Below are positions 37,319 through 50,397 of a stretch of DNA of 64,000 bases, in pieces (position 1 is the stretch's first letter; each line of letters begins with the position of its first letter). A program made the translations under genes and the position numbers. The notes under the pieces are model-generated. The model was not told the DNA's origin. It made no database searches and worked only from the letters and a program-made list of their open reading frames with translations. Source of the DNA: Muscardinus avellanarius (lineage: Eukaryota > Chordata > Mammalia > Rodentia > Gliridae); assembly GCA_963383645.1 (NCBI GenBank), contig OY726571.1, positions 18,541,376-18,605,375 on the forward strand, read 5' to 3'.

Positions 37319-38250
37319 GTGGTGCACACCTGTGATCCCTGTACTTAGGAGGCTGAGACAAGACGATCACAAGTTCAAGGACAGCCTCAACATGTAGTGA
37401 GGCTCTTGTCAACCTAATAAGACCCTGCAAGGATGTGGAGAAGTGGGAACTCTAATACATTGTTGGTGGGATTGCAAATTAGTGCAACCACTTGGAAAAC
37501 AGTATGAAGGACCCTCAGAAGAATGAGAACAAAACTACCATATGACCCAGCAATACCGCTTATGGATCTCTACCCAAAAGAAAGGAAACCAAACTACCAA
37601 ACTAATGCGTGCATATCTACGGTCATAGCCACACAATCACAACTGCCAAACTAGAGAACCAGCCAAGATGTCCATCAACAGATGAATGGATTACAAAACT
37701 ATGGGATATGAACACAATGGAATTTTACTCAGCCATAAAGAAAAACACAATTAGAGCATTTACAGGGAAATGGATGGAACGAGAACATTATGCTAAAAGT
37801 GAGATTAGTCAGTAACCAAAAATAAGAAATCGAATGCTCTCCCTAATACACAGAAGCTAGAAAGAAAATGGGTCAGAGGAGGAACTCTAGATGGAGAAGG
37901 AGAAACCATAGATGAGCAAATAAGGCGACCTAACTGAGGGGGATGGAAGGGGGAAGAGGAAAATTCCCAAATGTACATGATGTACATTCACAAAACATAA
38001 AAGTCAGTCACTAAGCCAGACATGAGAAGGAGTGAGGGGGAAGAATGGGGTAGAAATTGAGGAAGGGCTAAATGAGTCATGTGTGCATGTATGCCTCCAC
38101 CATTTTGTACTCCATCAACATGTATGACTACAATGTACCAATGAAAAATTAAATAAATATAAATAAATACATAAATAAATAAAAATTAAATAGGGCTAGG
38201 GAAGTGGCTTGGAGGTAGAATGCCCTTGGATTTAATCCTTGTGTGTGTGC
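37312..38250 (+). mobile_element. B1-dID SINE interrupted by an L1
   Basis: The B1 half (37312-37427) and the ID half (about 38183-38240, AATAGGGCTAGGGAAGTGGC) are separated by the L1 at 37428-38170. The SINE is therefore the older insertion. Confidence 0.8.
37428..38170 (+). mobile_element. 5'-truncated L1 3' end, sense
   Basis: It starts in ORF2 (AAGGATGTGGAGAAGTGGGA), passes the ORF2 end (MEFYSAIKKNTIRAFTGKWM) and the purine-rich 3' UTR, and ends TACAATGTACCAATGAAAAA with an (AAAT)n tail. Confidence 0.9.
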
Positions 38251-38275
38251 ATGCATGTGCGTGTATGTGTGTGTG
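38240..38275. repeat. Impure (GT)n microsatellite
   Basis: Alternating GT, GC and AT steps at the end of the interrupted SINE. Confidence 0.8.
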
Positions 38276-38322
38276 TGACTTTTATAGAAGATATTTTTAT
38301 TTAATATACATTTAAATAAAAA

Positions 38323-38400
38323 AGACTGGAAGTATAGCTCAGTGACACAGTACACGTGGGCTCAATCCCCTGTACCACAAAAGCAAATACAAAAAATTAA
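38323..38400 (+). mobile_element. Monomeric ID element, sense
   Basis: GTATAGCTCAGTGACACAGT and GGGCTCAATCCCCTGTACC give an ID core with A- and B-box-like parts and an A-rich tail. 38401-39469 is unassigned. Confidence 0.7.
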
Positions 38401-39469
38401 AAATAAAGATTATACATTTAGCCTTAATATCTGGCTCACAGTGAGTGCTCAGTAGAAATGCACTGCTACAATCATCACCACCATCATCACTGCTAACATG
38501 TAAAACAATCACATCGACCTGGAAATCACCATAGAGATTCAGTTCAGAGAGCCTCAATATTGTCTCATTGTTCAAAGTAAATGCAACATTTTTAAATCCC
38601 TGATTACTTATATCAGTAAAAAGAGAGACAGTAATAAAAATTCTTCCCTTTAATCAACAATGTTTTCCAGCCATGTGTGACAGATGACCTCTTCTTGAGA
38701 GCTGCAAGGAGGTGCCCCCTGATTCAAGATCACTGACTTCAACATTGATTATCTTGTGTTCTCCGAATTTTTAATACTCACATTTGATTACCTTTCTTTT
38801 ATTTGCATTTTTGAAGTGCATTGAATGCATTCAATATTGTTTTTTCATTTTCGCAGCTCAGAAGATTTCAGAGCCAGGTACTGTAATTGGACAAAACAAA
38901 TATATATATGGGCGCACACGAATGCATGCACACACGGTTACTGACAGTTATGCATCCAAATTGGCCAATCTTCCAGGAGTCAGATTTTCAAAGGACGGAG
39001 CTGATGTGAAGGGGCTCCGGCATGTACAGAGACACAGGACAAGGTTGCAACATGGCCGAGCTCTGGGTATCAGGGAGCCCAGGCCAAGCAACATCTGACG
39101 GCTGGAATTAAACCCCTGCCAGATAGTTTATGGCTTGTCCTTCACCATTTGGATAAAATTCCTGTCTGATCTGAAGTGACTGCATTCCCCACTAGCATCA
39201 TTCAAATGCCAGTTGAAAGACTTCTCGAATCTTAGAGGCTGTGTTACCATTCCTGTGATTCTGCCAATATCATTCTGGACTTCCTTTTTTGGAAGAATCA
39301 TCAAGAAGAACTTTTAATTCACACATACACACAAAAATTTAAAAGTCAGCTTTTTAACTTTATAGATGTATCATTATTAGCATTGTTGTTACTGTTTAAG
39401 TAAATTTTTATCGTGCAGTTTGATCACTGGATCCCTTGACCAGACACAGGGCTATTCACACTGCTTTCA

Positions 39470-40270
39470 AAATGATGAAATAAAAATGGGAACGAACTCA
39501 CCATATGATCCAGCAATACCACTTCTGGGTATCTACCCAAAAGAATGGAAACCAAACTACCAAACTAATGCATGCAAATATGAGTTCATAGATGCACAAA
39601 TCACAGTTGCCAAACTATGGAACCAGCCTTATGGGACATGTACACAATGGAATTTTACTCAGCCATAAAAAAGAACACACTTACATTATTTACAGGAAAA
39701 CCGATGGAACTGGAGAACATTATACTAAGTGAGAGTAGTCAGTCACAAAAAATGAAATGTCGGATACTCTCCCTAATATGCAGAAGCTAGGGAGGAAAAG
39801 GGTCATAGGAGGAACTCTAGAAAAGGAGAAACCATAGATGAGCAAATAAGGTGACCTAACTGAAAGGGATGGGATGGGGAAGAGATAAATTCCTAATGTA
39901 CATGATGGACATTCACAAACACATCAAAGCCAAACATGAGAAGGAGGGAGGGGGGAAGAAATGGGGTGGGAACCTGGGAAGGGCTAAAGGAGTGCTGTGT
40001 GCATTTATGCCTCTACCATCGTGTACACCATTAAGAGGTATGACTGCTGGGCAAGATGGTGCACATTTGTAATCCCAGCATTTAGGGAGGCTGAGACAGG
40101 AGGATCGTGATTCAAGGACAGCCTTGGCTACTTAGTGAGGCTCTTTGCAACTAGAAAAGCCCTGCTTCAAAATAAAGAATAAAAAATAGGGCTGGGGTGT
40201 CACTTGGAAGTAGAATGCCCCTGGTTCCGACCCCAATACTGAAAAAACAAAATGAATGACTACAATGCAC
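39470..40270 (+). mobile_element. 5'-truncated L1 3' end, sense, split by a SINE
   Basis: The ORF2 end (NSPYDPAIPLLGIYPKEW; EFTQP-type frame breaks) and 3' UTR run to 40047. After the SINE the last bases (TGACTACAATGCACCAATAA) and A-tail follow. No SINE-free target-site duplication was resolved. Confidence 0.88.
40048..40252 (+). mobile_element. B1-dID SINE, sense, inside an L1 3' end
   Basis: The dimer lies between TATGACTG and GAATGACTAC, a short target-site duplication. Confidence 0.88.
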
Positions 40271-40448
40271 CAATAAAAAATTAAGGCTAAAAAAAATTTT
40301 GCGACCAATATGTCCACTAAAATTATTTTGCAAACTTTCACAAAATTCCAAAGTAAGAGTTACAAAAAGAATTGTTTTAAATAATGACTACATTATTACA
40401 ATGTAATTTAAAGAATATGAAGAGAGTCTATTTAAAAAATATAACTTT

Positions 40449-40660
40449 GAGCCAGGCGTGGTGGTGCACGCTTGTAATCCCAGCATTCGGAAGGCTGAGA
40501 CCTGGAAGATCGTGGTTCGCGGACAGCCTCGGCTACTTAGTGAGGTCCTCTGCAACTCAGTGAGACCCAGTTTCAAAATAAAGAATAAAAAATAAGGCAG
40601 GGGTGTAGCTCAGAGGTCGAATGCCCCTGGGTTCCATCCTCAGACCCTCAAAAAAAAAAT
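40449..40660 (+). mobile_element. B1-dID SINE, sense
   Basis: Complete dimer with A-tail. 40661-41187 is unassigned. Confidence 0.9.
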
Positions 40661-41187
40661 ACAACTTTGGAGTGAAAAGTGCCCTCAGTTGGGCTATTAG
40701 TGGGAATAATTATCAAATATATGTCTTTAAATCATTAAATATCATAAATAATTATACTTAAACACTAAGAAATAGTAGAATAAATTCCCATAGTTGGCCT
40801 TTTGCTGGTGATTCTGTCATGTTGTCTTCTAAGACACCAATGAGTTGCATATCGGATCCAAAATAGGGCAGCTTTTCCTAAAATATTTTCACAAAATCTG
40901 AGTCCCTTCAGATGCCTATAATGCTCTAAGCATTAGATAGCACATAAAATTTGAGGGCATTAAGTATTGTATACTCCTTTGGGAGAAAAATAAACATTTA
41001 AAGGCTCTGAAAAGTATTGCAATAAAGAAAATCCTTATGTTCATTTCAATGATATTTAACAGATTCATTTAGTAACTGATTCTTTAATTCAAGAAAACTG
41101 ACTTATTCCCACAAAGCTAATATTTTGTATAACACACTTTGGAAAATACTGGATCAAAATCTCCAATTTAAAAAAAATAAGTTTCAA

Positions 41188-41371
41188 GCCAGAACCCAGA
41201 GGCATTCGACCTCCAAGCTACACCCCCTGCCCTATTTTTTATTCTTTATTTTGAAACAGGGTTTCACTAAGTTGCAGAGGGCCTTAATAGCAGAGGCTGT
41301 CTGCGAACCACGTTCCTCCAGTCTCAGCCTCCTGAATGCAGGGATTACAAGCGTGGCCACCACGCCAGGCT
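41188..41371 (-). mobile_element. B1-dID SINE, antisense
   Basis: Antisense dimer lacking its T-run; it begins in the ID half (AGAACCCAGAGGCATTCGAC). Confidence 0.85.
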
Positions 41372-42253
41372 CAGGTTTCAGCATTTCTAAAGAATCCAGA
41401 TACACACCTGCCTCATCAGCGCATGTACCTTGTTCCTATCAATTTCAGGTCATTCCTAAAAGCATCGTGATCTTACCTCCCTTTGACTTCAACAAGCTTC
41501 TGGTACTCTTAGAGGATACGCAAAATTGTCGGGAGGAAAAAAATCTGTTATGTAAAAACTATAGGTTAAAAATCATTTCATCCCTGTCCTTTGGAGCACG
41601 GATTAGACTTAGTGACTTGATTCCAACAAACAAAATATGAAAAGGGGGAGAAGTAACTTTACAGTGGAGAAACCCAACAAATGTGACTGAGGTTAATCAA
41701 CCAATAATAAGTCACGCTAATGTCACAAGCCCTTGGTCTGATGTGATGAGAACGGCCCTCACCTCTGTGTTACTCTTCTCCAAAATCCATAAACCCCAGT
41801 ATAAGCAAAAGAAAGAAAATCAGACAAACCTAAATTAAGAGACATTCTACAAAGTACTTGACCAGTACTCCTCAAAACTTTCAAAGTCATGAAAAACAAG
41901 GAAAAACTAAAAAACCATCTCAGACCAAAAGAGACAGACATAGGAAGACTACATAATATATGGTATTAAACATTGGATCCTAGAACAGAAAAGGGCAAAA
42001 ATGGAAAAACTAGTGAAATCCAAATAAAGGCAGAAATTCAGTTAACAGAAATTCACCACTGTTGGTTTCTTAGTTTTTACAAATGTCTGTTTACAATGTT
42101 AAAGTATGTAAAAGAGATATGTAGTATATAAGAACGCTCCACTTCTTCGCAAGTTTCCTGTAAATCTAAAACTAGTCCTAAATAAAATATTTAATAATAT
42201 TAGTAACTGCATCTATAGTTTGTATGTAAAACCAAGCATATAAAAAAGTAACC
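41372..42253. other. Unassigned sequence
   Basis: No repeat or gene is recognised; frames are short. Confidence 0.45.
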
Positions 42254-42445
42254 ACTCTGGGTGTGGTGGCGCACGCTTGTAATCCCCGCACTTGGGAGGC
42301 AGAGACAGGAGGATCGCGCAGGTTCGAAGCCAGCCGCGTGAACTGGCTTAGGAGACCCTGTTTCCAAATACAAATGTAAAAATAGGTCTGGGAGTATAGC
42401 CTGGAGGTAGAAGGGCTTCCAGGAACCCAGTACCACCAAAAATAA
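42254..42445 (+). mobile_element. B1-dID SINE, short hairpin-type subfamily, sense
   Basis: It has GGTTCGAAGCC in the B1 half, a palindromic centre (AGCCAGCCGCGTGAACTGGC), and the ID variant AGGGCTTCCAGGAACCC. 42446-42926 is unassigned. Confidence 0.9.
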
Positions 42446-42926
42446 AATTAAATTAAATTAAGTGTAATTTAATTTTTAAAAAAGTAACCACAAGATTAGA
42501 GCATGAACCAAGATTCAAACGTCTAACTTTGAATCCCAGTCCCACCAACTGTTTAACGTCATGACCAGTGCCATGTCTAAATTTATTCATCTTTAAAATG
42601 AAAAAAGAACATTCATAATTCATCTGATTACTAAATGATTAAAAGAACTAATGATGCGAAGTGTGAAACACAGGGATTGTCAGCTATTAAGCACTGGATT
42701 ATCTATAATTGTTATGATTATTACTCATTAACAGGAGGTTAAAAAACATAGTACTCTAGTTGACAGTGAACAAAATATAAATAAATGATGATATATTGGT
42801 AACATAAATTAATAAATTATTCTCCAATAGTAATAATAGATTATATCAAATGTGGGAAGTAAAACCTCTCCTCTTTGCTAATCAGATCAACTAAGAGTAT
42901 TGGATTTGGTTAAACTTTATATCAGG

Positions 42927-43158
42927 AGCCGGGCACGGTGGCACGTGCTTGTAATCCCAGCATTTGGGAGGTTGAGACAGGAGGATCACGGTTCAAGGCC
43001 AGCCTCAGCTACTTCGTGAGGCTCTTTGCAACTCAGCGAGACTCTGTTTCAAAATAAAGAATTAAAAATAGGGCTGGGGGTGTAGCTAGGAGGTAGAATA
43101 CCCCTGGGTTCCATCCCTAGTACTGCAAAAATAAATAATTAATTAATTAATTAATTTA
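42927..43158 (+). mobile_element. B1-dID SINE, sense, with (TTAA)n tail
   Basis: Complete dimer; the tail has become (AATT)n. 43159-43697 is unassigned AT-rich sequence. Confidence 0.9.
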
Positions 43159-43697
43159 AAAAATAAAGTGCCTGACACAGAGTGAGCACTCAAATTTTTT
43201 TAAAAAAGTTTATATCAGATTTTAACAGCAAATCTTCAGGCACAGACAATCAAAATACTGTACTATATACAAAGGCAACTGGAAGACCTAGGAATGTTCA
43301 ACCCAGAAAATAGAAAATTCAAGGAAAATGGCACACTGCTTTAAAAATGTGAAGTGGTTTCATATTAAAGTAATTTGACATTTATGCAACAACTTTAAAG
43401 TCAAATTTGAAAGGAAATGAAATAATTTCTTTATGCAAGGCAACTAATATGTAATGCTTACAAGTATGGCTGCTCAGGTAATGTTGCACACAAAAACATG
43501 AGTATTAATGAAACTATGCCTTTGAGGATCTAATATTCTATTATAATAAGTAAATTCACACTTCTCATGTGTCTAGAAGATGCATCTTTTACATTTATTT
43601 AATTCTGTTACTAATTAGTGTACTAAGAAATCTTGAAAGAACAATATACAATTGTGGGAAAGTGATTACTTTTTTTAAAACTGAATTTCTTTCTTTC

Positions 43698-43906
43698 CTT
43701 TTTTTGTGTGCTGGTGATAGAACCCAGGGGCATTCTGCCTCTGAGCTATACCCTCAGCCCTTTTGACTTTTTTATTCTGATAAAGGGCATCACAAAGTTG
43801 CTGACGGCCTCACTAAATTACTGAGGTTGGCCTCAAACATGAATCCTCCTGTCTCAGCCTCCCAACTACTGGGATCACAGGCATGCCGTGTGCCACCATG
43901 CCTGGT
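43698..43906 (-). mobile_element. B1-dID SINE, antisense
   Basis: Full antisense dimer. Confidence 0.88.
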
Positions 43907-44022
43907 TAAAAATTGAATTTCTTAAGCTCTGCCTTTATTTGAAACAGAGCAAAGATTGTTTTATGTTTTAGGCCCCTAAATTGTCTTTTAAAACTAAAGT
44001 AATATTACATGAGGAAAATGGG

Positions 44023-44244
44023 AGCCGGGTGCAGTGGCCCACCTTGTAATCCCAGCAATGGGGAGGCTGAGACCGGAGGATCGTGATTCGTGGACAGCCT
44101 CGGCTACTTAGTGACACCCTCTGCAACTCAGTGAGACCCAGTTTCAAAATAAAGAATAAAAAATAGGGCAGGGAGTGTAGCTCAGAGGTCAAATGCCCCT
44201 GAGTTCCATCCCCCCAGACCTGCAAAAAAAAAAAAAAAAAAAAA
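44023..44244 (+). mobile_element. B1-dID SINE, sense
   Basis: Complete dimer with a 21-base A-tail. Confidence 0.9.
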
Positions 44245-45206
44245 TGGACATAATAAGGTTCTCAAAATTCTTCTACACTTAAGTTTTTTCTTGCTATTAC
44301 ACCCAACATGGTGCTTTACTCAATTGATGTTAAAAAAAAAAACATATCCCAAGAATATTTCAAACATTAGACTATATCTGTAGCATGTGGATGCAAGTAT
44401 CTTAAATTCCCCTCTAGACACATGACTACATCACATACTTATTACAGATTTGGGAAAGAGTAGATCTAGCATTAATCTGTATTTATTGTGTTTTATTAAA
44501 GCAGGAAGTGTAACTGGAGATTGTCATGCTGTCTCTGTAGTAGCCAGCTCATTTTGACGACAGGCCCCACTGCCTTATTTGGTTCAGAATTTCTTGCTCA
44601 GACTAGAATCCTTTTGATGAATTCAAGTCCACTCATTAGTGGCAGACACCTTTAAGTTTCAGAGCTAACACCTGACAAACCTCCATCAAACCAGGGTCTG
44701 TAGCTGCTACACTCTGTATCCCCTGCAAAAGGAACAAAGAAAGTGCTTTAACACATTGAGTGAAAAGACAGTAATTAGAATACAGACTGCTCATGGAACC
44801 CTGTGGCTAAGGACCTCTACGAGGTAGTCCTTATACCAAACTGTTATAATTGGAAAATGGGAGAAAGAGTGAGGGAGAACGGAGGTGAGACGGAGGGGGC
44901 TATGTGACGCCAATGGACAGGAGAGAGGTCACTGTCTTTTATCAAAACAATAACCAAATTTCCTTGAGTGTCCCACTGAAATATCTATAATTCAATCGTT
45001 GAATTCAAACAAGGCATTAAAATCAAGGCATTAAGTTAAAAGCACAGCAAAGAAATGGAAAGTTTAAGAGCTAAGAGAATACAAAAAATTACAAAAGGGT
45101 GTATTCATTCGAGTCACCCCTCCATGCCACTCAGGTATGGAGCTGTATTTCTATTTTCTGTATTTCTATCTTACTAATAAACTTCTTTTTTAAAAATTTA
45201 AAAAAA
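44245..45206. other. Unassigned, probably single-copy sequence
   Basis: No repeat family or coding region is recognised. Confidence 0.45.
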
Positions 45207-45406
45207 AAATTTTTTTTGGGGGGGTGGTACTGGGGTTCCTGGAAGCCCTTCTACCTCCGGGCTACACTCCCAGACCTATTTTTACATTTTTATTTGGAAA
45301 CAGGGTCTCATAAACCAGCGCGCGCGGCTGGCTTCGAACCTGCGCGATCCTCCTGTCTCAGCCTCCGAAGCGCGGGGATTACAAGCGTGCGCCACCACGC
45401 CCAGCC
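45207..45406 (-). mobile_element. B1-dID SINE, short hairpin-type subfamily, antisense
   Basis: ID variant GGTTCCTGGAAGCCC, centre AACCAGCGCGCGCGGCTGGC, then TTCGAACC. It is well preserved. AAAAAAAATTTTTTTT-like flanks lie on both sides. Confidence 0.9.
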
Positions 45407-45430
45407 AAAAAAAATTTTTTTTTTTTTTTT

Positions 45431-46289
45431 TTTTACTTTTGACAACTAAATTTATTATGGAAATATCAGTGGCCATGTTTTCCTCCCTAACGTGACGCCA
45501 GTTAGGAAGGCAACTGAGTGTCATGACGTCATTCATCTCTAGGAGCAGAGTGAAACGGGAGCTCAGATGGTACAGCTAAGAGCTTGCAGAGCTCCCTTCT
45601 CCATCACGAGCGTCTACTGCTCTTTGGGAAGTGACAGGTGAGGATTCTAGACAAAAAGATGAGGCAGAGGCTCTTCTTACCCTTCCCCTGCTCATACACA
45701 CACAGGTTCACCATCTTTCCGTTGTCTCAGGGCTTCCTGAGATAATCCCAGAGGCCAGCAGGAGATGTGCTGGCTGGAGACGCTGCGGTTCACCGTTTCC
45801 TGGCTCATCCCTGTTTTCTTTTGGGGATGGACTGGTCCCAGGACTCCAGGAACTACCAGTGAGTTTCATTCTATACTGATGCAAACGGCAAGGAGCGAAT
45901 GGAGTTTAGTCCTAGGCTGTTCCTTGACCCTTTACGATTTAGTCACTGGGGTGACACACTCTGATGAAAGCATTTTCATTTTTTTAGTTGTTTATTTTTT
46001 AGTGGAAATTTCTTTTCCCCAGAGTCTAGAGTATTCAAGTGACAGTCACTTATTTCCCAGATGAGTGGAGACTTTAAAACCTTGCCTTCCACTGAGCAGT
46101 AGAAAGATGCTCTTCCACAGTCTACTCAGATCTGGCAATTAGACTTAGAAACTTCAGGAGAAAATAGAGTTTAATGACATCTAATGACATGCATGCTACA
46201 TTTGATGTAAGAATAAGTGTATATTGAGGGTCACAAAATTGTTCTTTTGTGATTATTTTTTTCATAATTCTTCATGGCAGTTAATTAAT
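45431..46289. other. Unassigned sequence
   Basis: No repeat is recognised. Frames at 45631-45879 and 45765-46064 overlap and neither resembles a known protein. Confidence 0.45.
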
Positions 46290-46617
46290 TTGTTTTTTTG
46301 TTTTTTTTGTACTAGGGACAGAACCCAGGGGCAGCTTTACCTCCCAGTCCTCTTTGCTTTTATTAATTTCATTTTATTATTTAATTATTCAATTTTATCA
46401 TTTAATTTTATTATTTTTGTGGTACTGAGAATTGAACCCAGGAACATTCTAGCTTGGAGCTACACTCCAGCGCTATTCTATTTTTTATTTTGATACGGGG
46501 TCTCACTAGGTTGCATATGACCTGGCTAAGTTGCCAAGGCCGCCTTTGAACCTGTTGTCCTCCAGTCTCAGCCTCTCAAGAACTGGGATTACAAGTGTGC
46601 ATCACCACACCCAGCTT
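46290..46617 (-). mobile_element. Two antisense SINE pieces
   Basis: An antisense ID half at 46290-46346, then a full, diverged antisense dimer at 46412-46617. Confidence 0.8.
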
Positions 46618-46714
46618 GATTGGGGTTGAAAAGTCACTGCTGGTTGGGCTGAACTTATTCTTGCATTTATAGAAGAAATCTCTGCTATGATAGTTCTAGA
46701 AGCCACAGTTTTCA

Positions 46715-46834
46715 CAGTTTTTCTTTCTCTTGAATTTTTTTTATTGGTGCACTGTAATTGTACATGATAGTGAGATTCGTAGTGATACTTTTTTTTCATA
46801 TGCACATGACATTGTTTGGTCTGTCTCCTTCCCC
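46715..46834 (-). mobile_element. Very short L1 3' end, antisense
   Basis: A T-run, then TTATTGGTGCACTGTAATTG, is the L1 extreme 3' end. AGAAGCCACAGTTTTCA (46698-46714) and the same with one change (46835-46851) form the duplication. Confidence 0.8.
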
Positions 46835-47042
46835 AGAAGCCACGGTTTTCAATTTCAGTGTGTCCCAACTGTGGTTTACATTGCCATTTGCCATGCATAT
46901 AATCAGAAAGAATCCTAGGGGCTCCATGAATGTTTTTTTTAAAATTTAAGTGGCTATTTAATTTAAAGGTGTTTGAAAAAAAGTATAACCAGAACACTGA
47001 GCTCAGAGATAGTATATAATACTTTTGAAATAAAGTAGATGG

Positions 47043-47314
47043 AAATCCTATAGAGGAGCAAACAAGGCAACCTAAAGGAGGAGAAAGGAGGGGGGAAGAG
47101 GAGAATCTCTAAAACACACAATGTACTTAAACATATCGAAGTCAATCACTAAGCCAAGCAAGGGAGGGAGGGACGGGGAGGGAATGGGGTGGGAATTGAG
47201 TGGGTTAAATCAGCGATGTGTACAGGTATGTACACACAAGTTTTTTACCCAATATAATGTATGAATATAATGCACCAACAAAAAATAAAAAATAAAAATA
47301 AAAAAATTTTAAAA
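47043..47314 (+). mobile_element. Short L1 3' UTR, sense
   Basis: 272 bp of purine-rich 3' UTR ending ATAATGCACCAACAAAAAAT with an A-rich tail. GAAATAAAGTAGATGG at 47027-47042 and 47315-47330 is an exact 16-bp target-site duplication. Confidence 0.93.
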
Positions 47315-47516
47315 GAAATAAAGTAGATGGTTTAAATTATAGTATTAAGTAAATAATAGTTTATTTATAATTCTATAAATATAAATATTTATAACTATAT
47401 AAATATGAGATACATAAAAATGACAGAAAGCAAGCAGATGGTATAGAAATGACAAGCGTGAGAAACTCCGAATTAATGGAGTCTGTTTGGGTCTGTTGGG
47501 GGTGATACCATCTTCT

Positions 47517-47573
47517 TCTTCCTCTCCTCCTCCTCCTCCTCCTCCTCCTCCTCCTCCTCCTCCTCCTCCTCCT
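47517..47573. repeat. (TCC)n microsatellite
   Basis: About 17 TCC units preceded by TTC units, at the tail side of an antisense ID half at 47577-47636 (GGATGGAACCCAGGGGCATT). Confidence 0.93.
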
Positions 47574-48771
47574 CTTTTACAGTATTGGGGATGGAACCCA
47601 GGGGCATTCTACATCTGAGCAACACCCTCAGCCCTATTTATTTATTTATTTATTTTTATTTTTATTTTTATTTATTTTTATTTATTTTTATTTTTTTTAT
47701 TGGTGCACTGTATTCATACATCATAGTAGGATACATACTTTTGTAGACATACTTGCACACTTTTCCCAGTCAGCCCCCACACAATCCCCACCCCATTCTC
47801 TCCCTATCCCTCCCTCCCATGCTTGGCTTAGTAGTTGACATCTAGTATTATGGCAATTTATCTAAAATTAAAAATGGTAATCTCACATAACAGTTTCATT
47901 TGTCTGATACCAAGCTTTTGATGACTTAAAGTTAACATTTCAATATTTCTTTTTGCTTTCTTTCTTACCAGAGAATATTTTTTTTCTATTTTTTAGGTGA
48001 AACTATCATATATTTATATATTTATTTTTCAGAAAAAAATCTATCCTAATATGGAATATGGACTCTAGGTACCCAAAACAATCTTGAAAAAGAACAAAGC
48101 TAGAAGATATATATTTTCTGATTTCAAACCATATAAAGCTACAATAATTGAAACAGTGTAGTACTATTCTAAAGGCAGATATATAAACCATTGGAGTTAA
48201 ATAAAAGCCTAAAGCTAAATTCTTCCCTATATTGTCAAGTTATTTTTGACAAGGTTTCCACGAACATTTGGTGGTGGAAATATTAATCTTTTAACTAAAT
48301 ATTGTTAAAAAATAATAATTACATGGAAAAGAATAAAATTGGACCCTTACCTAATCCCATATACAAATATTAACTCAAAATAGATAAAAGACCTAAATAT
48401 AAATCTTAAGACTATAAACTTTTAGGAGAAAATCTGGGTCATTAAACCTCACAACATTGAAATTGGCAGTGATTTCTTGGTTATGATTTCAATGGCACAG
48501 GCAACAGAAGAGTATACAAACTCCCTAAAAAATAAACATATTGTATATCCAAAGACAATGTAAACAGAGTTAAAAGTTACTAATAAAATGGGATAAAATA
48601 TTTCCAATTGCTATATCTGAAGGTATATTAATATTCCAACTAGAAATCCTAAAAATTAACAAAAATAAAGGCAAACAATACCCTTTAGAGATAGGTAAAA
48701 GACTAACATAAATAATGAATCTCCACAGATAACCAATCTTAGTTGTCTGTTGGATGGAAAATCTTGTTTCT

Positions 48772-49701
48772 CTAGTTCTGGTGTGTGTTACCTATTTCTT
48801 CTTTGTAGTTAATCTCTTTGAGTATTTTCTCTAGCGCTGGTTTTGAAGACATAAATTCCTTCAGTTTCTGTTTGTCATGGAAGCTTCTTATTTCTCCATC
48901 TAATTTGATAGAAAGTTTTGCTGGGTAGGAAATTTTTGGCTGGAAGTTGTTTTCTTTCAGAATTGGGAATATGTTACTCCAAGCCCTTCTGGCTCTCATA
49001 ACTTGTTTTGGGAAGTCTGGAGTGATTCTAATTGGTTTGCCTCTGAATGTCACTTGGCCCTTTGCTTTTGTTGCCTTTAAGATTCTCTGCTTGGCTTCCA
49101 CATTGGTCATTTTGACAATTATGTGGCGTGGGGATCCTCTTCTCTGATCCTGTCTAAAGGGAGTTCTATAAGTTTCCTGGACCTGTATATCAGCCTCTTG
49201 CTCGATGTCTGGAAAATTTTCTGCTATTACTTCCTTGAAGAGATTGTTGATCCCTTTGGTTTCACTTTCTTTTCCCTCCTCTATTCCAATTATTCTTAGG
49301 TTAGCTCTCTTAAAATGGGCCCATATTTCTTCAATATCAGATTCCTGCTGTCGGATATTTTTTCCTAGATTAGAAACTATGCGTTCATTTTTGGATTGCT
49401 CATCTTCTAAGAGCGAGATTCTGTTCTCCATGTGGTCTAATAGGTTGTTTGTGCTTTGAATTGAGGCCTTTACTTCATTAATTGCATCCTTTATCTCTTT
49501 TTGGCTCTCTCTGACTTCTTTTCGAAGCACCTCTATTATTTCTACAGTTATTTTCCTGATTTGATCTTCTAGAAATCTCTGATTTTCAGTTTTATCGGGT
49601 TCTGATGTTGTGGGGTTGTGAGCATTCATTGCTCCAGTATTATTCCTCTTCCCCATGATTTCGGATGTTTGTGCCTTCTCTGGGTTCTTCCCTTGGGTCA
49701 C
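48772..49701 (-). CDS. L1 ORF1 protein (309 aa) of half-L1 copy 3
   Basis: Same chaperone as in copy 2: coiled coil, RNA-recognition domain (ANLRIIGIEEGKE) and C-terminal domain (SYPAKLSIKLDGE). A CAG-to-TAG change removes the last 11 residues after THQN. These lie beyond the C-terminal domain, so the folded part is complete. Whether it is expressed is unknown. Confidence 0.88.
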   Translation of the reverse strand: MTQGKNPEKAQTSEIMGKRNNTGAMNAHNPTTSEPDKTENQRFLEDQIRKITVEIIEVLRKEVRESQKEIKDAINEVKASIQSTNNLLDHMENRISLLEDEQSKNERIVSNLGKNIRQQESDIEEIWAHFKRANLRIIGIEEGKESETKGINNLFKEVIAENFPDIEQEADIQVQETYRTPFRQDQRRGSPRHIIVKMTNVEAKQRILKATKAKGQVTFRGKPIRITPDFPKQVMRARRAWSNIFPILKENNFQPKISYPAKLSIKLDGEIRSFHDKQKLKEFMSSKPALEKILKEINYKEEIGNTHQN

Positions 49702-50397
49702 TATGACTTCACTTAAGGTGTTCTGGATCTCGAGTCAGTAGTATCTCAGACCCCACTACTCCTTTACTGGGTTTTATCACAGAGTCTCCGACCCAGAGAG
49801 TCCATAGAGGCTGCTTTAGACTGTGGGGGGTGCCAGGTTGCACGTTCTCCTATGGTGTGATATCTCTGCCACCGCCCCTCCCCCACTGGGTCAAGTCCCA
49901 GGGAGTACAGTACTGGGATTTCTCCTCTGTGTCCCGCAATTTGACTCACTGTTCTTGAGTGCGCAGATGTAGCTGTACTGGCCTCGCTGAATTTGCTGCT
50001 GCTGCCGCTGGTGGCAATATTGCGCCGCTGCTACACCCTCGGCTATGGGGCTGGCATTTTCTTCTTGGTTTTGATTTTGACTCTGAATCCCTGCAGCGTG
50101 TGCTGAGCTCAGCCACTGGGAGCTTTAGACGCTCTCTGCTTGGAGAAATCCCTCCTGGCTGTTCCGCAGTGGCTCACCTTGGCTTGCTGTAGCAGTCCCG
50201 TGAATTCGCCGGTGCTGCCGGCAGTATGGCGCTGCTGCGGTGTCTGCCGCGTCCTCGGGCGCGAGGCCGGTTATCTCCTCTGTGGCTCTGTTCTCAGTCC
50301 GCTTTCTCTCTGGAGCCTGGTGATTTTTTGTTTCACTGGTGATGGTGTTTTCTGGCTATGAAAGGCGCTGATTTTGTGGTAATGGAGATTTGTTGTT

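Noticed and set aside
38784..39098. 104-codon frame
   Set aside because: The start is hydrophobic by chance in AT-rich DNA. The rest matches no family, and no signal peptide cleavage or conserved motif can be argued.
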